From Bradyrhizobium mercantei (GTDB taxonomy: Bacteria; Pseudomonadota; Alphaproteobacteria; Rhizobiales; Xanthobacteraceae), in assembly GCF_001982635.1 (NCBI RefSeq), contig NZ_MKFI01000002.1, forward strand, positions 186,001 through 250,000: 64,000 nucleotides of DNA, given 5' to 3'. Shown piece after piece: positions 1 to 8,795 of this stretch (the stretch's first letter is position 1; each line of letters opens with the position of its first letter). The position numbers and the translations under genes were made by a program. The notes beneath the pieces were generated by a model. It worked only from the letters and a program-made list of their open reading frames with translations, searched no databases and was not told the origin of the DNA.

Positions 1-188
1 GGGAAGGCATCTTCAACCCAATATTTGTTGATGATGGGCGCGACCTTCGCCTCCATAAACTCGCGCACCTTCTTGAGAATGGCCTGTTCATCGGTACTTA
101 AAGTGCCGGTAATCTGATAGAAGTCGCTGTTCGGCGCCGGAAGCGGTTTGTGGGCAGCGGACGGCTTGAGCGCTGTTACGGTCGTCAT
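1..188 (-). CDS. acyl-CoA dehydrogenase, N-terminal part (cut by window edge)
   Basis: The first 62 codons of a gene running off the left edge. The N-terminus, with DEQAILKKVREFMEAKVAPI and then NKYW, is the first alpha-helical part of the acyl-CoA dehydrogenase family, FAD flavoenzymes that oxidise acyl-CoA thioesters; a glutaryl-CoA dehydrogenase-like member is possible. Two in-frame ATGs lie at 200 and 188. The second is chosen because GGAG lies six bases before it, inside the codons that follow the first ATG. Substrate cannot be told from this fragment. Confidence 0.8.
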   Translation of the reverse strand, partial: MTTVTALKPSAAHKPLPAPNSDFYQITGTLSTDEQAILKKVREFMEAKVAPIINKYWVEDAF

Positions 189-711
189 GTAGATCTCCAT
201 TGCGTTTGGCTTGCCTTTGCCGGGTGTCGATCCATCCCGGCGTCCCCCGCGTTATGCGGGCTTTCGTCGAACATGGCTTTGCACTGATTGCGGATGTTTT
301 TTCATTGGTGGCTCTCTAGGTGCGAGCCGTCACCCGAGTTCGCCTTCTGCGCTACGACGAACGTAGTGGTGTCGTCAGCGGCGCGAACACCTTCAGTTGT
401 CAGCCGAGCACGCCCACGGGGTGCAAAAGCCTCGAACGAATCTATCGGGGGGAGCGGGTGAAAGGTGAGCCGGGCTGAATCAGTCCGTCATAAAGCCGCA
501 ATTCGGCGGGCCATTCCCCGGTGGCCAAGCACGACATTCTCCGCAGCAACGTGCCGGGCCGTTGGCAGTTTGCGGATATTTAGTGGCTGTGACGTGGAGG
601 TTGAGCTCGCCAACGATCGCCTGTCATTCGAGGCCGAAGTTTCCACCTTGTGGGCTTGACCCGATCGTGCCCCCATGACATTGGCCAGGCGGGCCCTAGC
701 TTTTCGCTCGC
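189..711. other. 523-bp intergenic region
   Basis: This lies between the divergent-side start of the acyl-CoA dehydrogenase and the 3' end of the NADH dehydrogenase. Short open frames on both strands (for example 465-659 plus) overlap each other, lack a convincing ribosome binding site and have no recognisable domain. No hairpin terminator or RNA gene was recognised. It should contain the promoter of the acyl-CoA dehydrogenase gene in its left part. Confidence 0.5.
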
Positions 712-2154
712 CTAGCGCGCAGGTGATTTTGTCTCGGCCGGTCGGCCTTGCTGTGGCTTCGAACGCTTTGCCCGCAGCGCGGTAGCGCTCGCCTCACGAC
801 TCCTCGCTGGCTGTTCCGGGATCAACTCCGAGCTGCGCTGTCCGGTGAAATAGGACCACAACCACTGGCGCTGCACGCGTAGTCGGTTCTGCAGTTGGGG
901 AAGCGCCATCAAGTGCACAGTGGCCCAAACGAGCCAGGTGAAAAATCCAGCTACGCGAACGTGTCTCGTCTCCAGGATGGCAAAGTTTTTGCCAACAACA
1001 GCCATACTACCCCTGTCGGCGTAGCGGAACGGGCCTTTCGGCGCTCGTCCTTTCATGTAACGCGCAATGGCGCTTGCGACGTAGCGACCTTCCTGGATCG
1101 CCGCCTGCGCCACGCCGGGTACCGGTCGCCCATCGCTCACCGTCATGGATGCATCGCCAATGACGAACACCCCGGAAGCTTGCTTGACATTCAGATATGG
1201 ATCGACGACCACCCTACCCGCACGATCAGATTCCGCGCCGAGCAACTTGAGGAGCGGTGGTGCCGCCACTCCCGCGGTCCACAGGACTGTCGCCGCCGGG
1301 ATTCTATTGCTGTTCGCTACGACGCCGGTCGCGTCGACGATCTCAACTCGCACTCCAGTCAAGATCCTGACACCGAGCTTCTCCAGCCGCTTCGCTGCCT
1401 TCGCCGCCAGACGATCGGAAAACGTCGGAAGAATACGCTTACCGCTCTCGATCAGGATGATCGAACTGTCCGCGGGATCAATATGTCGATACTGTCCGCG
1501 CAACGTCGTGGTAGCGAGTTGCGCGATCGACGCTGCAAGTTCAACGCCGGTCGGCCCGCCACCGACCAGTACGAACGTCATCTGCCGCGCGCGCACGGCT
1601 TCATCATTGGTTGTCTCAGCCAATTCGTAGGCACCAAGAATTTTCGCTCGAATATCCTCGGCGTCGCCGAGCGTCTTGAGGCTGGGCGCATATTTGGCAA
1701 ATTCGTCGTGACCGAAATAGCTCGGCTGCACCCCGGTTGCGATGACCAGATAATCGAACGGAATTTTGAGCATCCCGGCCTTCGGAGATACGGCCTCGAT
1801 CGTTCGTGACTCCAGGTCCACACCGGTTACATCGGCGAGCAATACGCTGACGTTCTTCTGTTCGCGTGCCAACTGACGAATCGGCGCAGCAATCTCAGAA
1901 GGAGCAAGCACGGCCGTCGCGACCTGGTAGAGCAACGGCTGAAAGATATGGTGGTTGCGCCGGTCGATGATTGTGACGTCCGCATCCACCCGCTTCAATC
2001 CACGTGCGGCGGCGATGCCTGCAAATCCACCGCCGACGATTACGATCTGCTTACGCAGCATACGCGTCGCGCGCACTGGTGACGGGACATTAACGTGCCG
2101 CATCGGCGCGCCATTCAGAATGCTTCGAGAGTCTGACCGCAGGATTTTAGGCAT
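712..2154 (-). CDS. ndh: type II NADH:quinone dehydrogenase (NDH-2 family)
   Basis: A single-subunit FAD enzyme that passes electrons from NADH to quinones at the inner membrane without pumping protons. With the start used the protein has 480 residues. The FAD-binding Rossmann motif IVIVGGGFAG is at about residues 37-46, and the second nucleotide-binding motif VLVGGGPTGVE at about 195-205. The quinone-side motif HHIFQPLLYQVAT is characteristic of NDH-2. The C-terminus has a hydrophobic stretch (GFFTWLVWATVHLMALPQL) typical of membrane attachment, followed by a basic tail. The frame is open up to 2244, but the ATG at 2154 has GGAAG six bases before it. ATGs at 2103 and 2061 are also possible, since conserved sequence begins only after 2061. 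The gene stands alone. Confidence 0.85.
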   Translation of the reverse strand: MPKILRSDSRSILNGAPMRHVNVPSPVRATRMLRKQIVIVGGGFAGIAAARGLKRVDADVTIIDRRNHHIFQPLLYQVATAVLAPSEIAAPIRQLAREQKNVSVLLADVTGVDLESRTIEAVSPKAGMLKIPFDYLVIATGVQPSYFGHDEFAKYAPSLKTLGDAEDIRAKILGAYELAETTNDEAVRARQMTFVLVGGGPTGVELAASIAQLATTTLRGQYRHIDPADSSIILIESGKRILPTFSDRLAAKAAKRLEKLGVRILTGVRVEIVDATGVVANSNRIPAATVLWTAGVAAPPLLKLLGAESDRAGRVVVDPYLNVKQASGVFVIGDASMTVSDGRPVPGVAQAAIQEGRYVASAIARYMKGRAPKGPFRYADRGSMAVVGKNFAILETRHVRVAGFFTWLVWATVHLMALPQLQNRLRVQRQWLWSYFTGQRSSELIPEQPARSREASATALRAKRSKPQQGRPAETKSPAR

Positions 2155-2383
2155 TGATTGCTTCCGCTGATGGAATACCTTCGAATAGAGATCGTCCCCG
2201 GCGCTTGGTACGGTCAACGGGCGATCAATCGTCTTTGAGTGCACGAGCAGTACGATGCGTGGTGGCCCGCGGCTTCTCGTGGGTTGCCAAAGCGTTTTCG
2301 CGTGTTGCTCTTCGCGGAAGTCGCACAGATGTTGCCATTGCTACGGATGCAGCAAATCGTTCGCCAGCTCGACCAGGATGAGA

Positions 2384-2626
2384 CTAGGGCCGCTCGATGC
2401 TCGTCTCGTGACGCCCCTCCAATGTGAATCGGAGCGTTGAACGCGTTGTATCGAACACCACGAGGTCGGGCCATTTGCGGTCGGAGCGTATGCGAAGGCT
2501 GCCCCTCTCATGCACGAGCTTTTCGGAACGGTGGGGCACAACAGGGGCCGGGAGAAACCAGTCAGCAGCAAATAGTGCCGCGAGAAGGACGCTTCCAACC
2601 CAAACGAAGTATTGGCGTAGAGGCAT
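2384..2626 (-). CDS. small single-pass membrane protein, unknown function
   Basis: 80 residues. The first 27 form one hydrophobic segment (VWVGSVLLAALFAADWF) and the rest is soluble, with RIRSDRKWPDLVVFDTT. I recognise this layout as a small protein common in Bradyrhizobium genomes, but know no function for it. The family members I recall are somewhat longer at the C-terminus, so this copy may be shortened by a late frameshift; neighbouring frames show no clear continuation. No strong ribosome binding site precedes the ATG. Confidence 0.55.
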   Translation of the reverse strand: MPLRQYFVWVGSVLLAALFAADWFLPAPVVPHRSEKLVHERGSLRIRSDRKWPDLVVFDTTRSTLRFTLEGRHETSIERP

Positions 2627-2736
2627 GCCGCAAAGTCATTGATGCTCGTGAAACCATGAGAGGTGCGAAGTCCCCCCGATCTGAGCGACTCCATCGCCAC
2701 TCATGGAGTCGAAGATAGTAGGACAGCCGCTCGCGG

Positions 2737-2775
2737 GCTTTTCATTGCGTGCCGTAGCTTTTTCATTTGTTGTTA
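2737..2775 (-). repeat. dispersed 39-bp repeat, copy A
   Basis: One of eight related elements; the core consensus begins CAGCAACAAATGACAAAACG and ends in GCCGGGCAAAGC. In this copy the element starts exactly at the TAA stop codon of the upstream AraC gene. The frame beginning at its ATG (2766) reads MKKLRHAMKSPRAAVLL and ends after 21 residues. Confidence 0.7.
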
Positions 2776-3795
2776 GGGACCGACCGACACGTTAGGTGCC
2801 GGATCTCGGGCCAAGGTCGGCGTCGGTCGGCTGATCCCGACTGGGGAAAAGTCTGATCGCTGCGATCTGGCCATTTGCCTATATCGGCCAGGGGACTGAC
2901 CTGTCGCTTGGGTAAAAGCTCGCGTAAAATTGGCTTGGCTGGAAAAGCTGAGTCCCAGCGCAATATCCAGTAGCGACCGTTCCCCTTGCAGCAACAGAGC
3001 TTTCGCTCGTTCGAGGCGCCTGCCGCTGACATAGCGATAGGGAGATTGTCCAACGGCTCGCTTGAAGGCGCGCGCAAAGTGGTAACGGCTCAGGCATGCG
3101 ATTGATGCCATGCGATCGAAGGTGATATCTCCTTCCAGGTTTGATTCGATATAGTCCAGCACGCGAAGGAGCCTACGTCGATCGAGACCGGATCCAGAGG
3201 GAGGGATGAGTGATTGAGGCGCGCGGATGTGCTTTTGAACCAACCTCACCACCATGCTGTTGGTCAGGGAGTCGACCATGAGCCTGCCGGCAGATGTTTC
3301 GGATTTCAGTTCGGTCGCGATCGCGCGAGCCATCTCGCCAACAAGTGGATCTTCGAAGGATGTGTCGTATGCAAGCTGCTCGCCAAGCGATGACGCTTCG
3401 ATATCGATACCTAGCTTGCTTGGTGAGAACTGGCTCGGCGAGAGATAAAGATGCAGTATGCCCGGCAGGTCGTCGGCGATATCGATCGAACCTTCACGCC
3501 AGCGCGGGGGAGTGAGCCAAACAGTTCCGTGGGTAGTGATAATCCGCTGTTCGATACTCGCGCCCTGCCGCGTGATGCGCGATTCCCCGCCGTGCACGTC
3601 CACGCAGATATGCGTATCGGATAGCGGCCCCTTCCAGGGGATCACGCCTTTGCCATGGCTCCGCAGTTCGGCTGTAAGGCCCGACCAGCCTCGATGCGCG
3701 GAGGATAGCAGCAGCTTCGAGGGACCGTTTTTCTCCCAGAAGTCGCCGCAGTAAGATGGCGGCTCATTTTGGCTCATGGCGAGGGTCGCAGCCAT
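2773..3795 (-). CDS. AraC-family transcriptional regulator (paralogue 1, intact)
   Basis: 340 residues. The C-terminal third is a two-helix-turn-helix AraC/XylS domain (LDYIESNLEGDITFDRMAS, then LSRYHFARAFKRAVGQSP and DIALGLSFSSQANFTRAF), which binds promoter DNA. The N-terminal ~200 residues are a conserved sensor-like domain shared with the protein at 14119-15120 (LLLSSAHRGWSGL, KGVIPWKG, SDTHICVDV). A good ribosome site (AGGGG) precedes the ATG. It is divergent from the regulator at 4068-5084, so the two may share a control region. Its stop codon abuts repeat copy A. Target genes and ligand are unknown. Confidence 0.85.
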   Translation of the reverse strand: MAATLAMSQNEPPSYCGDFWEKNGPSKLLLSSAHRGWSGLTAELRSHGKGVIPWKGPLSDTHICVDVHGGESRITRQGASIEQRIITTHGTVWLTPPRWREGSIDIADDLPGILHLYLSPSQFSPSKLGIDIEASSLGEQLAYDTSFEDPLVGEMARAIATELKSETSAGRLMVDSLTNSMVVRLVQKHIRAPQSLIPPSGSGLDRRRLLRVLDYIESNLEGDITFDRMASIACLSRYHFARAFKRAVGQSPYRYVSGRRLERAKALLLQGERSLLDIALGLSFSSQANFTRAFTQATGQSPGRYRQMARSQRSDFSPVGISRPTPTLARDPAPNVSVGP

Positions 3796-4067
3796 CTCTT
3801 TCCCCTACCGCCACAGAGAAGAACTGGACGTGCTGACGACAGCCGCCCGATCACCCGATCGCGCTCCCGGTACCCCCCAAAGTGCTGATCAATCAAGGCG
3901 ATGGCGTTGTCCTGCGGGTTGGGCATTTCAAGCTCGGGCATGATAGTGTCTCCTTGATCTCCTGCGGTGAATCGAGTTCGCTAGGAACTGAGGCTTCCGC
4001 AGGTAAGGACGGCGCCGCCCTGAACAATGATCCGGGGAGGCCAAATGACTGGCTCGGGAACGCCAAC

Positions 4068-5084
4068 GTGTTGAAGAAGGGCACGACCTCGTCCAATTGG
4101 GTGCGCGGCATTGCCGACACGCTTTCCGCGCAGGGGCTGGATGCGGCAGCGTTGTTCGCGCAGGCCGGACTTCGAATCGAAAATCTGGATCAAGTCGATT
4201 TTTGCTGGCCGAGCGAACGGATCAGCAAGCTATGGACGATCGCCGCCGAACGCGCGGGAAATCCGGATATCGGACTGTTCGATCCTGACAGGCCGCGACC
4301 CGACAACTACGGCGTCGTCAGCTATGCCATGATGTCGAGTCCCGACCTGGAGACCAGCCTGGCACGGATGATCCGCTACCACCGTCTTGTCAGCGATGCC
4401 GCGACGCTTTCGTTGGAGCCGGGAACGGGCGGCAAGTGGGCGCGCGTAGAAATACTTGGCGGCGAGTATCCGATTCCCCGCCAGCGCTACGATTACGTGA
4501 TGCAGACCCTTCTCGCTTTCTGCCGCTGGATGCTCGGTCGTCCCCTGCGACCCTTGGCTGCCACCTTCACGCACCAGGTACCGAGCTCGCTTGTTGCGTA
4601 TAACGAAGCGTTTGGCGCCCCGTTGCGATTCGACGCGCCCTTCAATGGTTTGCTTATCTCCAACGAGGATCTTGCGAGCAAGCTTCTGACCGCCTCCCCT
4701 GAACTTGCCGTCTTGCACGACCGCATGGCCGGACAAGCGCTGCGCGCGCTGGAATCGGCCGGCGTCAGCTATCGGGCACGCCAGGCGGTCGCACGCCATT
4801 TGCCGAACGGCGCACCAATGCGCGCGACCATCGCCGCAGAGCTGAAGATGAGCGATCACACCTTCCAGCGTCGGCTCACGACCGAAGGCACGTCGTTCAC
4901 CAAGCTGATCGACGAAACGCGCCGCGAGCTCGTGCAGCACCATCTCGCCGATACGCAGCTGAGCTCTTCCGAGATCGCTTACCTGCTCGGTTATGCCGAC
5001 CAGAGCACGTTCTTTCGGGCGACTCTTCGTTGGTTCGGCGAGTCGCCCGGCGAATACCGCGCGCGGGTAGCAGCGGGCCCTTAA
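4068..5084 (+). CDS. AraC-family transcriptional regulator with OruR/ArgR-type N-terminal domain
   Basis: 338 residues from the GTG start used. The N-terminal 'arabinose-binding-like' half (WVRGIADTLSAQGLD, GVVSYAMMSSPDLETSLA) and the C-terminal HTH (MSDHTFQRRLTTEGTSF, SEIAYLLGYADQSTFFRA) match the AraC subgroup that includes OruR and other amino-acid or fatty-acid responsive activators. This is a different subgroup from the other AraC proteins in the window. The frame stays open back to a GTG at 3882, but the extra 62 residues have low complexity and no family resemblance. It is divergent from the AraC gene at 2773-3795. Function inferred from family only. Confidence 0.75.
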   Translation: MLKKGTTSSNWVRGIADTLSAQGLDAAALFAQAGLRIENLDQVDFCWPSERISKLWTIAAERAGNPDIGLFDPDRPRPDNYGVVSYAMMSSPDLETSLARMIRYHRLVSDAATLSLEPGTGGKWARVEILGGEYPIPRQRYDYVMQTLLAFCRWMLGRPLRPLAATFTHQVPSSLVAYNEAFGAPLRFDAPFNGLLISNEDLASKLLTASPELAVLHDRMAGQALRALESAGVSYRARQAVARHLPNGAPMRATIAAELKMSDHTFQRRLTTEGTSFTKLIDETRRELVQHHLADTQLSSSEIAYLLGYADQSTFFRATLRWFGESPGEYRARVAAGP

Positions 5085-5390
5085 GGGAGATAGCTCAGGC
5101 CGCGATTTTCAAGACTTGCCGTCGTGCGCGGACATCCCCTTCTCTACACGTTGTTGATATTATTGCGACTCGCGATAGTTAGCTGAAAAGCTACGGTCGA
5201 AATCCACGGTATCAGCACCACCGATGTGTCCGGCAGCCTAGATTGAGGTTTATTCTCTGTTTCAGTTGGCGTACGCGGCGAAACTGGAGCTGACGGATCG
5301 CGTCTGCAGTCGCGGAAAAGTTCTTCACGCGGAAGACGTACGTCAGCCCGTTCAAATACGTGCGTATTGCTTGCTGCAGTCATTCAGCGG
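5085..5390. other. intergenic region with a diverged repeat shared with 22.2 kb
   Basis: No gene is supported here. Bases roughly 5115-5215 resemble 22228-22320 (both contain TTGATATT(A/G)TTGCG and, about 20 bases on, CTG(A/G)AAAGC(T/C)ACGGT). On the minus strand both copies can be read as ...TVAFQ...RNNIN.V, so they may be remnants of one coding sequence. Confidence 0.4.
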
Positions 5391-5639
5391 TCAGATCATA
5401 TCGGGCTCAGCCAGGACCTGCCCCGGATGGTCCAACCCTGTAGGAATGATGGCAGAGTTGATGGCCCCGATCGATACGCCCGCAACCCAGTCCGGATCAA
5501 TTTTGGCTTCATCAAGGGCCTCATAGAGTCCGGCCTGATAGGCCCCGAGGGCCCCTCCACCCTGCAGGACCAGCGCGACACATTCGAATGGCAAACGCTG
5601 GTTGGCGTTTCCAAAATACAATTGGCCTTGAACGTCCAT
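5391..5639 (-). pseudogene. truncated patatin-like phospholipase
   Basis: The 82 residues from ATG 5639 match only the beginning of patatin-type lipid acyl hydrolases. The oxyanion loop LQGGGALGAYQAG is followed by the nucleophile elbow GVSIGAINSA (GxSxG, catalytic serine). After SAIIP the reading frame leaves the family (TGLDHPGQVLAEPDMI) and stops, whereas intact proteins of this type have 300 or more residues and a catalytic Asp far downstream. It therefore cannot encode an active enzyme. The upstream end lies about 60 bases after repeat copy B, whose own ATG region is also open in this frame. Confidence 0.8.
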
Positions 5640-5700
5640 GGCGCGTGCTTTCTCATATCTCTGAGGTACGCATCGAAGGTAGAGAGGCTGGCGCCCCGAG

Positions 5701-5739
5701 GCTTTGAACGACATGCCGTCGCTTTGTCATCTGTTGCTG
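5701..5739 (-). repeat. dispersed 39-bp repeat, copy B
   Basis: Same family as copy A. The ATG at 5730 opens a 25-codon frame (MTKRRHVVQSLGAPASLP...) ending just before the patatin remnant. It reads QQQ immediately before the ATG, as most copies do. Confidence 0.7.
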
Positions 5740-5914
5740 ATCTTGAAGGTGCGTAACGGGGCACACCTCGCATAGTCCGCCGTAGCACCCACGCTTTCGG
5801 CTCTGGTCTACCGCACATTCCGGATGACCAACGGTTGGACCGATGGCGCATCCGCTGCTCCTGCACATCGGCCGCTGGCAAATATATCCCAGGCTCACGT
5901 GGTAACGCCGTCGA

Positions 5915-5953
5915 CAGCAACCAATGAGAAGCAAAAAGCAAACCAGGCAAAGC
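5915..5953 (+). repeat. dispersed 39-bp repeat, copy C (diverged)
   Basis: The most diverged copy: CAGCAACCAATGAGAAGC and ending GGCAAAGC. Its ATG frame runs on without a stop into the secreted protein at 6029, so it could be read as an N-terminal extension of that protein, though the internal start has a good ribosome site. Confidence 0.5.
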
Positions 5954-6028
5954 GGCAGCGACCAAAAAAAGCGCATGTTGCGAGCACCGCCGAACCTCGA
6001 CGGCTTGTGTCCTCAATGGAGAAAACCG

Positions 6029-6277
6029 ATGACAAACCTGAAGCTATTTTCGACTGGATTGATTGCGCTTGCGATGCTGGCGACGCCGGCCATGGCACGC
6101 GAAGGACACCATACCTACCGGCGGCATGCGGTCGAGACCGGAGTTTCTGCGCCGCAGGCGCCCGTCGTGGCTGACGACCACGCATGCATTCCGGCGCCGC
6201 GCGTAGGCGCATTTGCAACGGCGCCGTGGATCGGCGACAACGTTCCCTGCGAACCATACTCGGGTACTTTGTACTGA
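6029..6277 (+). CDS. small secreted protein, unknown function
   Basis: 82 residues starting with a clear signal peptide (KLFSTGLIALAMLATPAMA, cleavage expected after AMA). The mature part ends with CIPAPRVGAFATAPW and a second cysteine, so a disulfide in the periplasm is possible. I recognise it as a type of short periplasmic protein common in Bradyrhizobium, without known role. Start chosen because GGAG (6018-6021) lies seven bases before the ATG. It is followed by a strong terminator at 6345. Confidence 0.7.
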   Translation: MTNLKLFSTGLIALAMLATPAMAREGHHTYRRHAVETGVSAPQAPVVADDHACIPAPRVGAFATAPWIGDNVPCEPYSGTLY

Positions 6278-6344
6278 TCGCAGTTGCCGCTTGCCTACCG
6301 AACTGCCCGATCAGCAACCTGAGGCATGTTCTGCGCAAGTGCCC

Positions 6345-6382
6345 AAGAGAGAGCGAACGAAATGGGTTCGCTCTCTCTTTCT
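6345..6382 (+). terminator. Rho-independent terminator
   Basis: A 14-bp stem, AAGAGAGAGCGAAC pairing with GTTCGCTCTCTCTT, with a seven-base loop, running into TTTCTC. It lies 68 bases after the secreted protein gene. The rest of 6278-6690 contains repeat copy D and the leader of the enoyl-CoA hydratase gene. Confidence 0.75.
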
Positions 6383-6544
6383 CGACGATCGTGGGTTAGC
6401 CGCACTTGACCGCACAAGTTCAGCGGCGAGCGATTCTTCCAGAATATCAGGATGACGATCTTCTCGAACATTCCTGAACGCTACTCCGTTGGCAGAACGG
6501 CTGCGAATGCATCATGCGGCGCGCTGGTATAGCTCCCGGATTGC

Positions 6545-6583
6545 CAGCAACAAATGACAAAACGAAAGCACGCCAAGCAAAGC
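6545..6583 (+). repeat. dispersed 39-bp repeat, copy D
   Basis: A close match to consensus. The ATG at 6554 opens a 21-codon frame (MTKRKHAKQSPRDVFPLPS..) ending about 75 bases before the start of the enoyl-CoA hydratase gene, so it lies in that gene's leader. Confidence 0.75.
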
Positions 6584-6690
6584 CCGCGAGACGTCTTTCC
6601 TCTACCTTCAATTTCCTGAAGCGCAAATGAGACCTGCTTGGCACAGTCGTCGAAATATGCCGGGCCGCACGGCCATCTGGAGGAATTTCT

Positions 6691-7464
6691 ATGAGCGAGC
6701 ATATAGGGAATGAGACGATCGATGGCGTCATGACGCTAACCTTGCAGCGTCCGGAGAAGAAGAATGCGCTTAGCGGAACGATGTACGACGCCTTATCGAA
6801 CGCGCTCCGGCAAGCTGAACGTGATGCTTCTGTCCGCACGGTCTTGTTCAGGAGCGAAGGTGACAGCTTTACCGCCGGAAATGATCTGGCTGACTTCGCA
6901 CGCCAGGCATCGAGCCAGGATGCCGGCGATAGTCCCGCTCATCGCTTCATCAGGACCATAAGCAATGCGAGCAAGCCCTTGGTGGCTGCTGTGCAGGGCA
7001 ACGCTGTCGGCATCGGTACGACCATGCTCTTGCACTGCGATCTGGTCTATCTCGCCGAGGACGCGCGGCTCATGACACCTTTTGTTAATCTCGCGCTGGT
7101 CCCGGAAGCAGCTTCAAGTTGGCTGTTACCGCTGCGAATTGGGCATGCGCGCGCCTATGCCATGTTTGCGTTGGGCGAGCCGATGGGAGCGGCCGAAGCA
7201 CTTGCGTGTGGGCTCGCCAATGCCGTGGTGCCACGGAGCGAACTTCGCGAAAAGTCCCAGGGTGCGGCGGTCGCGCTCGCGAAACGGCCGCCGGGCTCGC
7301 TTGCAATGACCAAGAGTTTGATGCGCGATCCCAACCGGGTCGCGGCGCAAATCGCGGAGGAAGGGCGACGCTTCAAGGAATGCCTGAGGACAGCGGAGGC
7401 ACGCGAAGCGTTCACCGCTTTCGCCGAGCGCCGGCCACCCAATTTCGCCGTGGTGCCGGGATGA
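6691..7464 (+). CDS. enoyl-CoA hydratase/isomerase family protein
   Basis: 257 residues, the usual length for crotonase-fold enzymes that hydrate or isomerise enoyl-CoA esters in fatty-acid or aromatic-acid breakdown. Visible are the N-terminal LTLQRPEKKNALS, the CoA-binding loop FTAGNDL, and the oxyanion-hole region AAVQGNAVGIGTTMLLHCD. At the position where classical hydratases carry the first catalytic Glu the sequence is less typical, so isomerase or another crotonase activity is possible. The start is set by GGAGG eight bases before the ATG. Repeat copy D lies in the leader; no operon partner. Confidence 0.85.
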   Translation: MSEHIGNETIDGVMTLTLQRPEKKNALSGTMYDALSNALRQAERDASVRTVLFRSEGDSFTAGNDLADFARQASSQDAGDSPAHRFIRTISNASKPLVAAVQGNAVGIGTTMLLHCDLVYLAEDARLMTPFVNLALVPEAASSWLLPLRIGHARAYAMFALGEPMGAAEALACGLANAVVPRSELREKSQGAAVALAKRPPGSLAMTKSLMRDPNRVAAQIAEEGRRFKECLRTAEAREAFTAFAERRPPNFAVVPG

Positions 7465-7585
7465 AGCTGTCGACTGGCGCGGCGGCGCCCACCGTTGGCC
7501 GTCTCCCCAACGTAGGTTTGAGCCGTTAGTCCGAGGCGGATTGCGTTACCGTGCTGTTCCCCGACCGGAAGCGATCGCAGATGGG

Positions 7586-7768
7586 CTAGCTCGAGCCAAG
7601 CTCCATTTGATCTCTGCTGATTAACGTCTCGATGGCGAAGCGCTCCTCGGATAGACGTCGCTCGACGAAGCGCGTCTCGACGTCGTTCAGCTTGGTGCGC
7701 AGCAGTCCCCGATAGCGCTCAACATTTCGCTCATGCGTTCGCAAAAGTGCGATTTCGCGGTCTTGCAT
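7586..7768 (-). CDS. small hypothetical protein, probably alpha-helical
   Basis: 60 residues, highly charged and without hydrophobic segments (REIALLRTHERNVERYRGLL, RRLSEERFAIETL), so likely a soluble helical protein. The longer frame begins at 7798, but the ATG at 7768 has an excellent AGGAGG five bases upstream and is chosen. I recognise similar short proteins in Bradyrhizobium genomes; function unknown. Confidence 0.65.
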   Translation of the reverse strand: MQDREIALLRTHERNVERYRGLLRTKLNDVETRFVERRLSEERFAIETLISRDQMELGSS

Positions 7769-7846
7769 GTCCGCCTCCTCGGTCTCGGAAGTATGCATTT
7801 CGGCCGAGCTGCCCTAACGAGCGAGCTGCGAAACCAAACAGGTTCC

Positions 7847-7966
7847 TCAAGGAATAAGAACGCCAGGCATCGGCTGTGTGGACAGCGGTGCAAAGCTGCT
7901 CGGCTGGCCCCGGGCCATGGCTAGAACGGCCAGCACAACTGCCGCAACCGCTAAGGATTTCGCCAT
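7847..7966 (-). CDS. putative 39-residue secreted peptide
   Basis: A very short frame beginning MAKSLAVAAVVLAVLAMARG, a typical signal peptide, followed by QPSSFAPLSTQPMPGVLIP and a stop. No strong ribosome site is visible. The composition (basic start, hydrophobic core, proline-rich mature part) argues for a real exported peptide. Confidence 0.4.
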   Translation of the reverse strand: MAKSLAVAAVVLAVLAMARGQPSSFAPLSTQPMPGVLIP

Positions 7967-8369
7967 GATCGTGTTTCGTCAAAAAAATAAGTGACTGCAA
8001 TTGTCGCAAACTGTAGCACTAGATTTGCGATGCTCATGTGAACCTACCTTTGGTCGTACAGAGGTGAACGGCTCCATCAGAGATTGGCGTCGGGGCTTGG
8101 CGTGATGATGAAGTAGGCAGCCCGAGGCCAGACAGCCCGCTGCCGGCGCGTCAGCTTCCCGCCACTCACGCCGATGAACTCTCCACAGCGTTGCCAGCAA
8201 TTGTTCTACACATTCGGCAATCGCTCTCGCGCAGCCACGACTGGGATCCGCTAGATCATCACGGCGCCCCAGATCCAACTGGATGGAGCTGGAAGATGAT
8301 CTGGAAAAACATCTTCAGTGCGCATGCAGCCGTACCGGCATCTGCGCGCTGGTCCGCCACGCCGCCAGA
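7967..8369. other. 403-bp region without a supported gene
   Basis: It lies between the small secreted peptide and the 3' end of the AraC fragment. Short overlapping frames on both strands show no domain, signal peptide or ribosome site that would support a gene. Confidence 0.4.
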
Positions 8370-8795
8370 TCAGTCAGCTTTTGCCGTCAAGCCGAAGAGA
8401 GCCCGCCTGACGTCGCTCAAAGACGTATCGTTTTGTCGCGATCCCACGTTCTTGCGATACCGGCCGGGCGCCACCCCGGTCGCTTGCTTGAATGCTCGGG
8501 CAAAGTTGGCGTGGCTGGAAAATCCAAGTGTCAACGTGATGTCGACCAGAGATCGATCAGCTTGCATCAACAATGCCTTCGCCCGCTCGAGACGTCTGCC
8601 GCTGACATAACGATGAGGCGATTGGCCAACGGCTAGTCTGAAGGCTCGCGCAAAGTGGAAGCGGCTCAGGCAGGCATTCGATGCCATGCGGTCAAGGCAG
8701 ATGTTACCTTCCAGGTTTGCTTCAATGTAATCCAGCACACGATATAGTCTGCGCGGATCAAGTGCGCCTTTGACAGGAGAAGTAATGGATTGTGC
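8370..8795 (-). pseudogene. AraC-family regulator, C-terminal fragment (paralogue 2)
   Basis: Only the DNA-binding domain remains (LDYIEANLEGNICLDRMAS, LSRFHFARAFRLAVGQSP, DITLTLGFSSHANFARAF), very similar to the AraC proteins at 2773, 12386 and 14119. Similarity can be followed upstream of the first ATG (8738) to about 8795 (AAQSITSPVKGALDPRRLYR) and then stops abruptly where a LysR fragment begins on the other strand. The entire sensor half is missing. A 122-residue DNA-binding-only protein could still be made from 8738, but no ribosome site supports this. Confidence 0.75.

Noticed and set aside
465..676. Overlapping short frames on both strands
   Set aside because: No ribosome site or domain, and they exclude each other.
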